From: Neisseriaceae bacterium TC5R-5
Lineage (GTDB): Bacteria > Pseudomonadota > Gammaproteobacteria > Burkholderiales > Chromobacteriaceae
Assembly: GCA_020830965.2 (NCBI GenBank)
Contig: JACCFC020000003.1
Location: forward strand, 142,420-206,419
Length of the DNA stretch: 64,000 nt
Direction of reading: 5' to 3'
Positions 40,401 to 45,086 of this stretch are shown one piece after another; positions within the stretch are counted from its first letter, which is position 1; each line of letters starts with the position of its first letter. Below the pieces are notes generated by a model that did not search any database, had not been told where the DNA came from, and saw only the letters and a program-made list of their open reading frames with translations. Position numbers and translations under genes: made by a program.

Positions 40401-43324
40401 TCAGCCGTATTATCGTAGCTCCAACTGGTACCGCTGGTCGTAGCATCCAACCACGTCGTGCCATGATCCAGGCTAATCTGTACCAACTGATTAGCACTCA
40501 GAGGATTTTTGAGAACGCCACTAAAAACCAGCGTGTTGTCATTGGTAATAAAGTCATTATTACTAAAGCCGGTATCCGCACTGATGCCGGTAATCGTCAG
40601 GCTATTGCTGGGAGGAATACTGCTATCCACCATCACCACTTGGCTGCTGCTCTGACCCACATTACCCGCACTATCAATTACGCGTACCCGTACGGTGTGC
40701 GCCCCATCTGCCAAGGCGCTCGCACTATTGTCATAGCTCCAGATCGTCCCATTGACGCTGGCCAGTTGCCAGCTCACACCGTTATCCAAACTAATCTGTA
40801 CCGTCTCGTTGCCACCCAGCGCAGCACCCAGCCGGCCATTAAACACCAGCGTGTTATCGGCAGTAATAAAATCACTACTGCTATAACCGGTATCACTATC
40901 GATGGAGCGTATGCTGATAGTTGTATTGGCATTAGGCGCAACGGTATCCACAATCACCGTTTGCTGACCCTGCTGCCCAACATTGCCAGCGGCATCAATG
41001 ACCCTTAGCTGCACATCGTAATTACCATCAGCCAACGTTTGGCCTTGATTGTTATAGCTCCAATTTTGCCCGCTTACGATGCTATTACGCCAGGTGGTTC
41101 CACCATCCAGGCTAATTTCCACCCGCTCACCAAGCGCCAGCGGCGCGCCAAGCTGGCCGCTAAATAACAAGCTATTGTCACTGGTAATGAAATCACTAGG
41201 GCTCAAGCCGCTATCGGTTGTAATACTGCTGAGAGAGACTGTTTCGCTGCTAGCTGGCACCGTGGTATCCACGCTAAACACAAAATTACCAGAGCGAGTT
41301 CCCTGATTACCAGCCAGATCAGTAATCACCGCACGGTAGCTATAGCTTCCCTCACTCAATGGACTACTAATTTGATAGAACCAACTATTACCCGAAACCT
41401 GAGCATTACCCAGCAGATTGCCATTTTGATAAATCTGCACCACATCCCCAGCGCTCAAGCCATTTACCGTACCGTTAAGCTGAGGCTGCGTATCATTGGT
41501 ACTACTGTTATTGAGGAAATTACCCAGCTGCGGAGCCACCGCATCGGTATAGCTAGTGAGACTCACGCTATTACCCGCAAGCGGTGGCTGTGTATCCAAC
41601 ACCACCGTCTGATTAGCCATACTACCGACATTACCAGCGGTATCTACCACGCGGGCAATCACGTTATACCGACCATCAGCCAGATGAAGAGCCGCACTGT
41701 CGTAGCTCCAACTCGTACCGCTTACGCTAACAGCCTGCCAGTGACCTCCGCCATCCAGGCTTAGCTGCACTAATTGATCGCTAGCTAGGCTGCCACCCAA
41801 CGAACCACTAAAAATCAACGCATTGCTATTAGTGACAAAGTCGTTATTACTTGTCCCGCTATCCGGGTTGATTGCAGCCAAGGTAATACTTTGAACCGGG
41901 GCAACCGTACCAATCACGACATCCTGGCTACTGACCACCCCCTGATTCCCAGCCGCATCCTGCACCCAAACCTGCACATGGTAAGTCCCATCACCCAACG
42001 GCGCTGCGCTGTTATCCAGTGTCCAACTGGTACCTGACACCGTAGCAGTCAGTGCGCCCAAGCCATTATCAAGCAAGACCCGAACCGTCTGCCCTGCCCC
42101 CAAAACCGTATTGAGCGTGCCGTGGAATACCAACTGATTATCGTTGGTAACAAAGTCATTGCCGCTGACACCCGCATCCAGACTGATACTGCTCAAAACC
42201 GCCACTTTATTGACCGCACCGGTATCCTCTATGAAAGAGAAGTTGGCAGAACTGCTACCCTGGTTGCCAGCTAAATCGGTAATCACCACATGGTAGTTGT
42301 GATTACCATCGGCCAAAGACGACAACTGATAAGTCCAGCTACTGCCATTAACCGTTGCATTACCCAACAAGATGCTGCCCTGATAAACCTGCACCACCTC
42401 ACCGCTATTCAAACCACTAACCGTACCCTTTAGCAGCGGAGCCGAATCATTGGTACTACTGCCGCTACCATAATCCCCTACTTGCGGCCCCACATCATCG
42501 GTATAACTACTAATAGCCACACTATTAGCACTTGTGGGGCCCTGAGAATCAATCACCACTGTTTGAGAATGACTCGCCCCCGCCTGACCAGCCGCATTCA
42601 CCACCCGCGCAACAAAGAGATAACTGCCATCAGCCAATGGCTGAGCACTATTGTCATAAGTGTAAGTCGTGCCACCAAGCAAGCTAGCATCGTGCCAGTT
42701 GCTGCCATTATCCAGCGAGACCTGCACTTTCTCACCGCTCTGTAATGACTGATTCACCGTGACATGAATAAGCAGGGCATGCCTATTAGTAATGAAATCA
42801 CTGCTGCTGCTTCCGGTATCCGGGCTGATAGCACTAATTGTCACGCTGGCGACAGGCAGAGGCACCACAGGAGCGGGCACAGGCACAGGAGCCGCCACCG
42901 CGCCACCGCCCCCTCCGCCTAAAGCCGCGCCAGCCACACCGGCCCCACCTATCGCCAGGCCGACCGAAGCGGCACTCAGCTCAAAAGGCTGAGCAATCAA
43001 CAGCGGATTGATCGTATCCAGCGGTGCGTAATCCACCACCAACTGATTCAAATTATCGAATTGGGCCTGCCAAAGCTGGCCATTGTCCTGTAGCACCAGC
43101 TCACTGTGGCGGCCATTTTCTAAGGAAAAAAAACCTTCCAGACGCAAAGTCTCACCAGATTTGGTAGTAATGACCAGTGCGTCGCCCTCGCGTACGGCAC
43201 TGAGCAACTGCTCTCGACTGAATGGAATCTGGGCGACGGAAGGCCCATGTAAGGTGATGACGTTTTGACTAACAACTTGCTGGGCGTGAGTTAATTTATC
43301 AACAACAATAATGGAAAGAGCCAT
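25421..43324 (-). CDS. Giant BapA/LapA-like RTX adhesin secreted by type I secretion
   Basis: About 5967 aa, uninterrupted. Start: ATG at 43324 with AGGTG 7 nt upstream (GTG at 43330 also possible). Order: (1) N-terminal ~115-residue beta-rich domain like the BapA/LapF prefix, then a Gly-rich and Pro/Val-rich linker. (2) Ig-like array at about 42850-31000: ~30 type-A repeats of ~100 residues (consensus DTGSSSSDFITNDNTL, VQISLDGGSSW, SYDNT, LADGSY, RVxDxAGN) and 7 type-B repeats (SSYTDNVxPQ, NDTTPLLNGTV, VYQGATLLGNATV). (3) Two successive modules, each Ig-like, FG-GAP/VCBS with Ca-binding DxNxDGxxD loops, a CnaB-like stretch, RTX-like GGSGNDxF/GRGGNDxF, and a T1SS C-terminal-target-like domain ending LLANxQLxV. 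Calcium-dependent surface adhesion or biofilm role is inferred. No T1SS transporter genes are in the window. Confidence 0.9.
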   Translation of the reverse strand: MALSIIVVDKLTHAQQVVSQNVITLHGPSVAQIPFSREQLLSAVREGDALVITTKSGETLRLEGFFSLENGRHSELVLQDNGQLWQAQFDNLNQLVVDYAPLDTINPLLIAQPFELSAASVGLAIGGAGVAGAALGGGGGGAVAAPVPVPAPVVPLPVASVTISAISPDTGSSSSDFITNRHALLIHVTVNQSLQSGEKVQVSLDNGSNWHDASLLGGTTYTYDNSAQPLADGSYLFVARVVNAAGQAGASHSQTVVIDSQGPTSANSVAISSYTDDVGPQVGDYGSGSSTNDSAPLLKGTVSGLNSGEVVQVYQGSILLGNATVNGSSWTYQLSSLADGNHNYHVVITDLAGNQGSSSANFSFIEDTGAVNKVAVLSSISLDAGVSGNDFVTNDNQLVFHGTLNTVLGAGQTVRVLLDNGLGALTATVSGTSWTLDNSAAPLGDGTYHVQVWVQDAAGNQGVVSSQDVVIGTVAPVQSITLAAINPDSGTSNNDFVTNSNALIFSGSLGGSLASDQLVQLSLDGGGHWQAVSVSGTSWSYDSAALHLADGRYNVIARVVDTAGNVGSMANQTVVLDTQPPLAGNSVSLTSYTDAVAPQLGNFLNNSSTNDTQPQLNGTVNGLSAGDVVQIYQNGNLLGNAQVSGNSWFYQISSPLSEGSYSYRAVITDLAGNQGTRSGNFVFSVDTTVPASSETVSLSSITTDSGLSPSDFITSDNSLLFSGQLGAPLALGERVEISLDGGTTWRNSIVSGQNWSYNNQGQTLADGNYDVQLRVIDAAGNVGQQGQQTVIVDTVAPNANTTISIRSIDSDTGYSSSDFITADNTLVFNGRLGAALGGNETVQISLDNGVSWQLASVNGTIWSYDNSASALADGAHTVRVRVIDSAGNVGQSSSQVVMVDSSIPPSNSLTITGISADTGFSNNDFITNDNTLVFSGVLKNPLSANQLVQISLDHGTTWLDATTSGTSWSYDNTADALGDGIYTLNARITDLVGNIIDNVSQDITQIKTTPPSAAETVQIIGITRDSGSSSSDFITNDDALVISGTVGVPLAAGDGVEISLDGGSSWQVATVNGTNWSYDNTRNHLTPGSYTILARVVDIAGNIGQSSSQALLIDNSAPLTTATISAIARDTGTSSSDFITNDNTLLVSATLNTALGGDETVQISLDGGNSWQNASLLSGNTYQLDNSSNVLTDGNYVFAVRIVDIAGNASPIATQRVLVDTSGPTSGNSVAINSYTDHSAPQTGNFGSNTFTNDSSPQLNGTVGGLNSGDVVEIYQGSTLLGNATMSGGSWHYQIGTTLSDGNYSYRAVIADAAGNEGTSSSHFDFIVLTAPSATSASIDAVSIDAGSSSSDFITSQNRLNFSGTLSNTLVTGENVQISLDGGSSWRVAIVSGTNWTYNNTGNQIADGSYTIQARVVNGAGLVGTVASQSLLVDTLPPSSTETVQITDLSPDNGPSSSDFITNSNQLVFNGTTGIPLASGDSVQISLDNGTSWLTASASGTSWSYDNSANILADGSYTLRARVVDTAGNVGQTASQLISIDTLPPSASATITLASITQDTGLSSLDFITNDNRLVFNGNLGSTLNASDRVQISLDGGGNWQQATVSGNSWSYDNSANILADGSYNVLARVIDLGGNIGQNTSKTIVVDTLPPDSNTSVSINNIVQDSGASSSDFITNANRLLFNGSLSNTLAAGETVQISLDNGTSWQNATISANSWSYNNSSNALADGSYTLRARVIDAAGNIGQSTQQALVIDSAAPAANETITVDSITRDTGISGSDFISNDHTLLYRGSLGAPLQNGESVQLSIDGGSSWQTASVSGTSWSYDGTSQFLADAGYTVQVRVIDTAGNIGQSASHAILIDSVAPSPSETINIAAISQDTGSNGGDFITSDNTLTFSGVLGTPLAAGELVQISLDNGANWRTASTSGVNWSYDNSASTLADGSYNVLVRVSDIAGNIGQTANQTVIVNSGAPSASTTVTIDGITRDNGLSASDFVTNDHTLLFNGTLGGSLAADEVLQISLNGGTTWQVATVSGTSWSYDNTASSLADSSYQFIARVINNAGGVGQTATQTVVIDSAAPTASVSISAITQDNGSSSSDFVTNDNSLLINVTASGPLGSGEVVQISLDNGNTWQTASHLSGNNYQLNNTANPLADGSYTLAARISDTAGNTSATVNQIIVIDTQAPTSGNSVTITDYSDNVSPQTGSFASGSSSNDTTPLLNGTVTGLGSGEVIQIYQGSTLLGNATITGNSWSYQLSALSNGSNNSYYAVISDSAGNQGTASNIFNINIDTTAPTSTPTISSISTDTGSSSSDFITSDNTLLLQGNLSAPLGSGETVQVRLNSGLTPLTATVTGSSWSLDNTADVLSDGTYSVQVWVQDAAGNTGTAVTQNVVIDSQAPNNTISLNAISPDTGASSTDFITGNSHLLFSGSLGSALGSGESVQISLDNGSTWRNATASATTWSYNNSASTLADGSYTVLARIVDTAGNATPSASQLVVVDTAAPLTGNSVAISSYTDTVSPQQGNFGSSTSTNDNVPVLNGTVSGLGVGEFVQIYQGSTLLGNASVSGNSWTYQIGSPLADNSYTYRAVITDTAGNQGSTPANFSFIVDTQAPGANKTVTLSSITSDSGVSLSDFITSDQTLIFSGTLGAALSSNESVQISLDNGVTWQNATASGTTWSADNTANPLSDGNYDVQIRVVDAAGNIGQSTHQTVQIDSIAPTENISIRSISQDTGLSSSDFITADNTLVFNGRLSSALSNGEFVQISLDNGSTWNSATVSGAAWSYDNTANILADGNYDVIARVIDTAGNIGQSASQTVTISSAATSVNSLTIDAISQDTGPSSSDFITNDNTLIFSGSLLQALTASQHVEISLDNGSSWQVATVSGTSWSYDNTANPLGDGSYTLDARIIDTAGNVVDNLSRDLALIKTSPPSAAETIQITDISRDTGSSSSDYITGDNTLVFSGTLGTTLATYDAVQISLDGGVSWHLATVNGTSWSYDNTANVMADGSYNVQARVIDLAGNIGQSTSQTVVIDTSTPVASAVISSISQDTGTSSSDFISSDNTLQINATLSGSLGSGEKVQISLDGGNSWQDAALLSANTYQLDNTATPLADGNYQTLARVVDVAGNATTSSTQRVIIDTSAPSSGNSVAISSYTDNVGPQLGNYASNSFTNDDTPQLNGTVGGLSSGDVVQIYQGVTLLGLASVSGSSWSYQLAGGLSDGNYSYRAVITDAAGNQGTASSNFSVNILTVAPTTSVAISAVSPDTGSSSSDFITSQNRLTFNGTLSSVLGTSESVQISLDGGSSWQTASVSGSNWSYNNTANALASGNYLIAARVINGSGLAGSQVSQALTVDTTAPIASTTLTAISPDTGSSSSDFVTSANHLLINTTLNGSLGAGESVQISVDGGASWNTASLLTGSTYQLNNTAATLADGSYSFQSRVVDTAGNASAVSSRIVTIDTQAPTSGNSIAISSYTDNVFAQTGDFANNSSSNDTTPLLNGTVSGLAAGDIVQVYQGATLLGNATVSGGSWSYQVNSALSDGSYSYRAVITDAAGNQGSTSTNFTLTVDTVAPSNTETISIGAITPDTGLSNSDFITNNNAIVFSGALGTSLAAGEKAQISLDGGSTWLDSTISGLSWSYNNTASPLSDGVYNIKARIVDDAGNQGRTSNQIVVIDTLAPGVSETVSMTSITQDTGSSSSDFITSDNTLIFNGSLGSTLLSGEYVQVSLDGGSSWNTATTTGSSWSYNYSATPLADGNYTVQARVIDTAGNIGQSTSQLVVVDTVAPNNTISIGPITVDSGTSSSDYITSDNRLLFQGTLNTPVPAGGGVQFSVDGGSTFLLATVSGTSWSYDYTGTALPDGNYNIKVRVFDAAGNIGNTANQTLVIDTTTPSQIINITAINSDTGSSNSDFNTSDTTLQFSGTLNGNLGSNDYVQISLDGGSTWNTAVSTGSSWSYDNSGNVLASGSYNVIARVADLSGNIGNSSSRTVVVDTSAPLTSGTINAISPDSGTSSTDFITSSQNLTISVTLSGALASGESVQISLNGGGSWQTATLVSGNTYQLNNTANTLAAGTYTFQTRVIDLAGNAGSVSSQTVVINTSGPAVSSIALSAVSTDTSASVSSGTTSTTNISTNTDLNTRASALTVSGTYIGNLTGSDVLQISSNGGSSWANASFNNSNRTWTYTDPTARIANVSYLLRTMSLSGALGAATASQTINVLSSAPVQSLLAPILALAYDSAIAGDYITTNTSFTFNSSQNRVATAGNTIALINDINRDGIYSEGIDSILSSSTVAANGSWSLNASGLSSGSYNLAFMQFDTAGNRSSLSASKELDIVSADNSALSATSWGSSYGLYYTAAAVTIGSNGLWSFGETVSGSATFNIYNSTGLNSYSIRALTPSVGEIQNNITFADFTRSGYAGVAAAGTDTSHQDFWSTTDGVNYTLTTLLGNSLFYGGIAAYDKTGTGYLGFVLGDNYGDSISFVTNNHGVLSWMNGTPTSGEGRPTGVTFNGFAELSAVDVDSNGTVDVAQHTTALDQYSLTILKNDQSSSTAFSGFSSLAGVFHSVAAGNSNIPVSMTWGDFNNDGYVDLYLNIGRNSANNADTNLSRLYWNNGSGGFGTSPGTTAGTATYFTDTIQGGASLAIDWNHDGLMDIIKSPAYGTSGTLVWYQNLGNANFAATASLTGNTAFSTINGALAADYNWDGAVDVLLYQSTGPTQFIQNTNTVQYGSSLHLRILDPNGINIYYGNIVELFDSSGTWVASQIINPQAGVLTNDGSALVNFYGLDANQSYTAVLLDRISGTAQNVGGLASMGGVSVQNVNTAWTNLTPGAATSAHILSAEAGSNNANAKFIGTGYNDTFYATQGSDSYNGSGGWSDVLYGSAAWSASGGVNIVDFSLAGSTAISVNLNTVGAQSTGYNTATLTNIQGLRGGSGNDSFTASTTAGVNNLFEGRGGNDSFNLSGAGGHVRLVYNLLNSSDTTGGNGSDTASGFVLGNLSSSATSDVIDLSKLLSSYQGTAYVYKDAISGNYVLDSASQGLNNYLQVSNSSGNTVISVDLGGSGNFSAGHTLLTLSGVSSNLATLLANNQLLVAAATPSQFMTVNSQITTNTTPIISGTLPSSLPSGGYIEVMINGVTYSSATGAVVIDPNNNSWYVQTTSALSSGSYNVSATLFGSNGGIVSYDRTASELQILSAPSGTTTVNGESANITAPGMVVGDINNDGLFDYFNASSIYTQSASNAGNLNRFGATSLYTEQVGGIGKISSAQLLDISRNGHPALMMEQSYYPSGSYYFTTSGSASNISYTRVNYSSGTAVWWGGQVAIDLNNDGYVDLVSGDKYGDSAGYSLNNKNDTLTGYNVLSSADPLTLTINGSIGEDTGAFDLNGDGRVDLLGQFFGGSYGGSASSLAVLLTGAGGATSALAASTAAGTLKTTSNVLYHQDGAGDWNQYQGGIQTMNVADFNGDGKLDLFLGQTNAGATASAVYTSDGAGNFTLATTLSTSTIKGGISINTDWNADGKLDVFEFPDNGSTSPTLNNQTGFEYWQNSTTTAGAAPTFIRTLMSVSSISTATGIISAVAADFNYDGSQDLIINTNGADVFIANTNAVAPKTSLHLKIEDPAGYNTYESQTVNLYNASGTLVASRVLNGQYGYGFNDSRGIVDFYGLSSGQSYTAVLVKGAVSGIDGSYGTITGNSSHAAGTVNTTWGGLAADDANHAYVLVATASGDSTTGNFIGTGYNDTFFASAGTNTYNGSGGWDNTSGSNQWSNAGGNNTVDYTLAGSSALTIDLSNSTAQNTGFNTATFTNIHGIAGGAGNDTFTDSSGNDQFEGRGGNDTFNLTHGGHDSLIYNALLASATGGNGSDIVNGFKVGTWEGTTDTPRIDIHSLLSGVSGFNLATAASYVNGVATLGAGVGNITNYLQVTQSGADTLINIDRDGSGNTYSSTTLLTLHNVHTDLATLLANHQLVVV
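25424..27745 (-). repeat. Adhesin C-terminal module, terminal copy
   Basis: Same order as the internal copy: SLHLKIEDPAG, FYGLSSGQSYTAVLVKG, GTGYNDTFFA, GGAGNDTFTDS, GRGGNDTFNL, then NITNYLQVTQSGADTLINIDRD and LLANHQLVVV at the stop. This end should carry the working type I secretion signal. Confidence 0.75.
28040..30310 (-). repeat. Adhesin C-terminal module, internal copy
   Basis: FG-GAP-like region, CnaB-like stretch (SLHLRILDPNG ... FYGLDANQSYTAVLLDR), RTX-like GTGYNDTFYA and GGSGNDSFTAS, GRGGNDSFNL, then a secretion-target-like end (NNYLQVSNSSGNTVISVDLG, ending LLANNQLLV) at about 28040-28360. The same series recurs at the true C-terminus. Confidence 0.75.
33250..37080 (-). repeat. Adhesin super-repeat block 2 (copy of block 1)
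   Basis: Units A16-B4-A17-A18-B5-A19-A20-A21-A22-A23-B6-A24 mirror block 1. A17 has GLTPLTATVTGSSW and VQVWVQDAAGN; A20 has SIRSISQDTG and ADNTLVFNGRL; A24 has SSSSDFITSQNRL. Matching codons are offset by 5769 nt at the first unit and 5766 nt at the ninth A unit, so almost no length change has occurred across about 3.5 kb. Confidence 0.75.
39020..42850 (-). repeat. Adhesin super-repeat block 1 (9 type-A and 3 type-B Ig-like units)
   Basis: Units in protein order A1-B1-A2-A3-B2-A4-A5-A6-A7-A8-B3-A9. The same order, with matching unit-specific wording, recurs in block 2. Examples: A2 has the unusual GLGALTATVSGTSW and VQVWVQDAAGN; A5 has SIRSIDSDTG and ADNTLVFNGRL; A9 has SSSSDFITSQNRL. Confidence 0.75.
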
Positions 43325-43650
43325 ATTCACACCTGCATCTGGTTAGGGCTGATAACAATCAAGACACGGTCAATTAGCTGTGACCCTTTCTATAACAAAT
43401 CAGCCCCACAAACGCAGATCCCTACCAAATGCTTAATGGCATCCCTTAGCTGACCAGCAAGCCTCAACACCCAGCAGGGCCAGTCAAAATAACAGGAAAA
43501 CTGGCCAATTAAGTTAAAAGTCAGTACGGGATTCGTGGCCTTAATAGCAGCGTAGATGGCGGCTATTTCTATTGCAAGCAGATGTTTTAAATGGATATTA
43601 ATTATCTATAGATAATTTTACCTTGCCATTCAGATACATCAAAAACCACT

Positions 43651-43757
43651 CTAAAAGCCGCGAACAAAACCTCGAAGCGCGCCGACGCAGACAGTAGCAG
43701 TAGTACTACAGCAAGGAGGCACAACGCTGGATCAGTAGTCCTGTTAGCGACGCTAAG
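43651..43757 (+). repeat. Dispersed ~110-bp repeat (copy B), upstream of lysozyme
   Basis: Starts CTAAAAGCCGCGAACAAAAC, contains GCGCCGACGCAGACAGTAGC and CACAACGCTGGATCAG, ends TGTTAGCGACGCTAAG. Ends are related as an inverted repeat. Same orientation as copies C and D. The rest of 43325-43848 is the leader region between the adhesin and lysozyme genes, in which I see no coding sequence. Confidence 0.85.
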
Positions 43758-43848
43758 CACGCACAATGCAACTAACTGACAAGTGTCCTCTGCCGACCAA
43801 ACCCTGCGCCAACCTACATTACACGCTTTGTAGGTCATGGAGCCCAAT

Positions 43849-44295
43849 ATGAAACCCTCTAACAACTGTCTAAACCTGATCAAACAATTCGAAGGCTTTT
43901 CTGCCACGCCATATCTGTGCCCAGCCAAGATACCCACCATAGGCTATGGCAGTACCCGTTACGAAAATGGCAGTGCAGTAAAACTCAGCGATCCCACCAT
44001 CAGCGAAGTACGCGCCATCACCATCATGCAAGCCACTTTGGACAAAGAGTATGTGCCGGCGGTTGAACGCTATGTCAAAGCCAGCCTCAACCAAGGTCAA
44101 TTTGATGCGCTAGTTGATTTCGCCTACAACTGCGGCGTACAAAACCTGCGCAACTCCACATTACTAAAAAAACTGAACAGCGAGGATTATGCTGGGGCAG
44201 CAAAAGAGTTCGACAAATGGATTAACGGTGGCGGCAAGAAGCTACCGGGACTAATCAAACGCCGTGCAGCAGAGCGCAAACTGTTTGAGGGATAA
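43849..44295 (+). CDS. GH24 (T4/P22-type) lysozyme, phage endolysin-like
   Basis: 148 aa muramidase. The N-terminal active-site region reads IKQFEGFSATPYLCPAKIP followed by TIGYGST. The catalytic Glu, a Cys at the usual Asp position, and the Thr give the E-C-T pattern seen in many phage lysozymes. The substrate-cleft region LNQGQFDALVDFAYNCG and the C-terminal WINGGGKKLPGLIKRRAAE are also typical. I choose the ATG at 43849 (GGAG 6 nt upstream) over the ATG at 43837, which contains that GGAG. There is no signal peptide, holin, spanin or other phage gene nearby. Flanked by direct repeat copies B and C; copy C begins 2 nt after the stop. Confidence 0.92.
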   Translation: MKPSNNCLNLIKQFEGFSATPYLCPAKIPTIGYGSTRYENGSAVKLSDPTISEVRAITIMQATLDKEYVPAVERYVKASLNQGQFDALVDFAYNCGVQNLRNSTLLKKLNSEDYAGAAKEFDKWINGGGKKLPGLIKRRAAERKLFEG

Positions 44296-44297
44296 CA

Positions 44298-44417
44298 TTA
44301 GGCGCCGCTAACAAAAGCTCGAAGAGCCGCTAAGCCAAGGCACGCCGGCGCAGACAGCACAAGTGGCACGGCAAGGACGCGCAACGCTGGATCAAGGGGA
44401 TTGTTAGCGACCCTAAG
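44298..44417 (+). repeat. Dispersed ~110-bp repeat (copy C), downstream of lysozyme
   Basis: Starts TTAGGCGCCGCTAACAAAAG, continues TCGAAGAGCCGCTAAGCCAA, GGCGCAGACAGCACAAGTGG, CGCAACGCTGGATCAAGG, ends TTGTTAGCGACCCTAAG. The longest of the four copies, and direct to copy B. Confidence 0.88.
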
Positions 44418-44475
44418 GAATGCTGAGAGAAAGCAGGAATAAGTCTCTAGTACTGTGTTGAGCATATTAACCTCC

Positions 44476-44504
44476 GTTCATGGTTAGCTGGCCGAACCAT
44501 GAAC
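44476..44504. repeat. REP-like palindrome
   Basis: GTTCATGGTT and AACCATGAAC form a perfect 10-bp stem around a 9-nt loop. This resembles the widespread proteobacterial palindrome family with GTTCATGGT/ACCATGAAC ends. It is probably a REP-type element and not a gene-specific site. Confidence 0.6.
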
Positions 44505-45086
44505 CGCCATCTCTACGCTTTCGGCAAGGATAGTAGCGGTGCTCTAACATTAGGACACCTCGAAAAGCCTCGTTTACCAAAAACATAGCATTGGAAAATC
44601 AATCGATTACGTAGTGCTTCCTGTCAAAACGATGGACTTTTCAAAGCGTAAATTGATCATACAAAAACTATTCGTTGTTAAAAAATATTGTTTTGATTAA
44701 TTTTGTTGAAATTTTTTTGTATCAGATTTTTGATGGAAATCAATCGCAAAACAATTAAGCTGTAGCAATAACTACTCTAACTGACACCCCAAAAAACCAA
44801 CCTATAGATTTATCAATAAAATCAATAAAATCAATAAATTACGAATAAATTCCCATAAAACCAATCGGTTTATTAAGGTTCCGTACTGTGTTTTGGCTAA
44901 AGAACAAGGCATCCTCTTTAAAAAACAAAACAAACTAAACATTCACAATGTCGCCAAATATTCATGACCTGTACAAATTAATAATGCTTAGCTATGCTTT
45001 TATTAATATAAAGCACATTCGTATCATAAAAAATCATGAATGTCGCCATTTGTTTCCATTGATACAGTTTGCCAGGGGATTTAATT
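44505..45086. other. AT-rich non-coding stretch before the chemoreceptor gene
   Basis: Strongly AT-rich, especially 44640-44950. It holds three tandem copies of ATCAATAAA (44812-44838) and no convincing gene. It probably contains the promoter of the chemoreceptor, but I cannot place it with confidence. Confidence 0.6.

Noticed and set aside
25559-42745. Many long open frames on the plus strand across the adhesin, some over 250 codons
   Set aside because: They are antisense to the repeat array. The repeated codon pattern of the adhesin keeps the opposite strand open at regular intervals. They lack ribosome sites and show the same repeat composition.
25421-43324. Regular ~300-bp repeats that could be taken for a CRISPR or satellite array
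   Set aside because: The repeats are in frame, encode Ig-like domains and vary in sequence. There are no short identical repeats with unique spacers and no cas genes.
43849-44295. Prophage remnant
   Set aside because: Only the lysozyme is phage-like. No holin, tail, capsid or integrase gene is present.
43651-44417. Integron cassette with attC sites around the lysozyme gene
   Set aside because: The ends GCTAAC and GTTAGC look attC-like and copy C abuts the stop codon, but the right core reads GTTAGCG and does not fit the GTTRRRY consensus. No integrase is seen. Kept only as an alternative to the MITE-like view.
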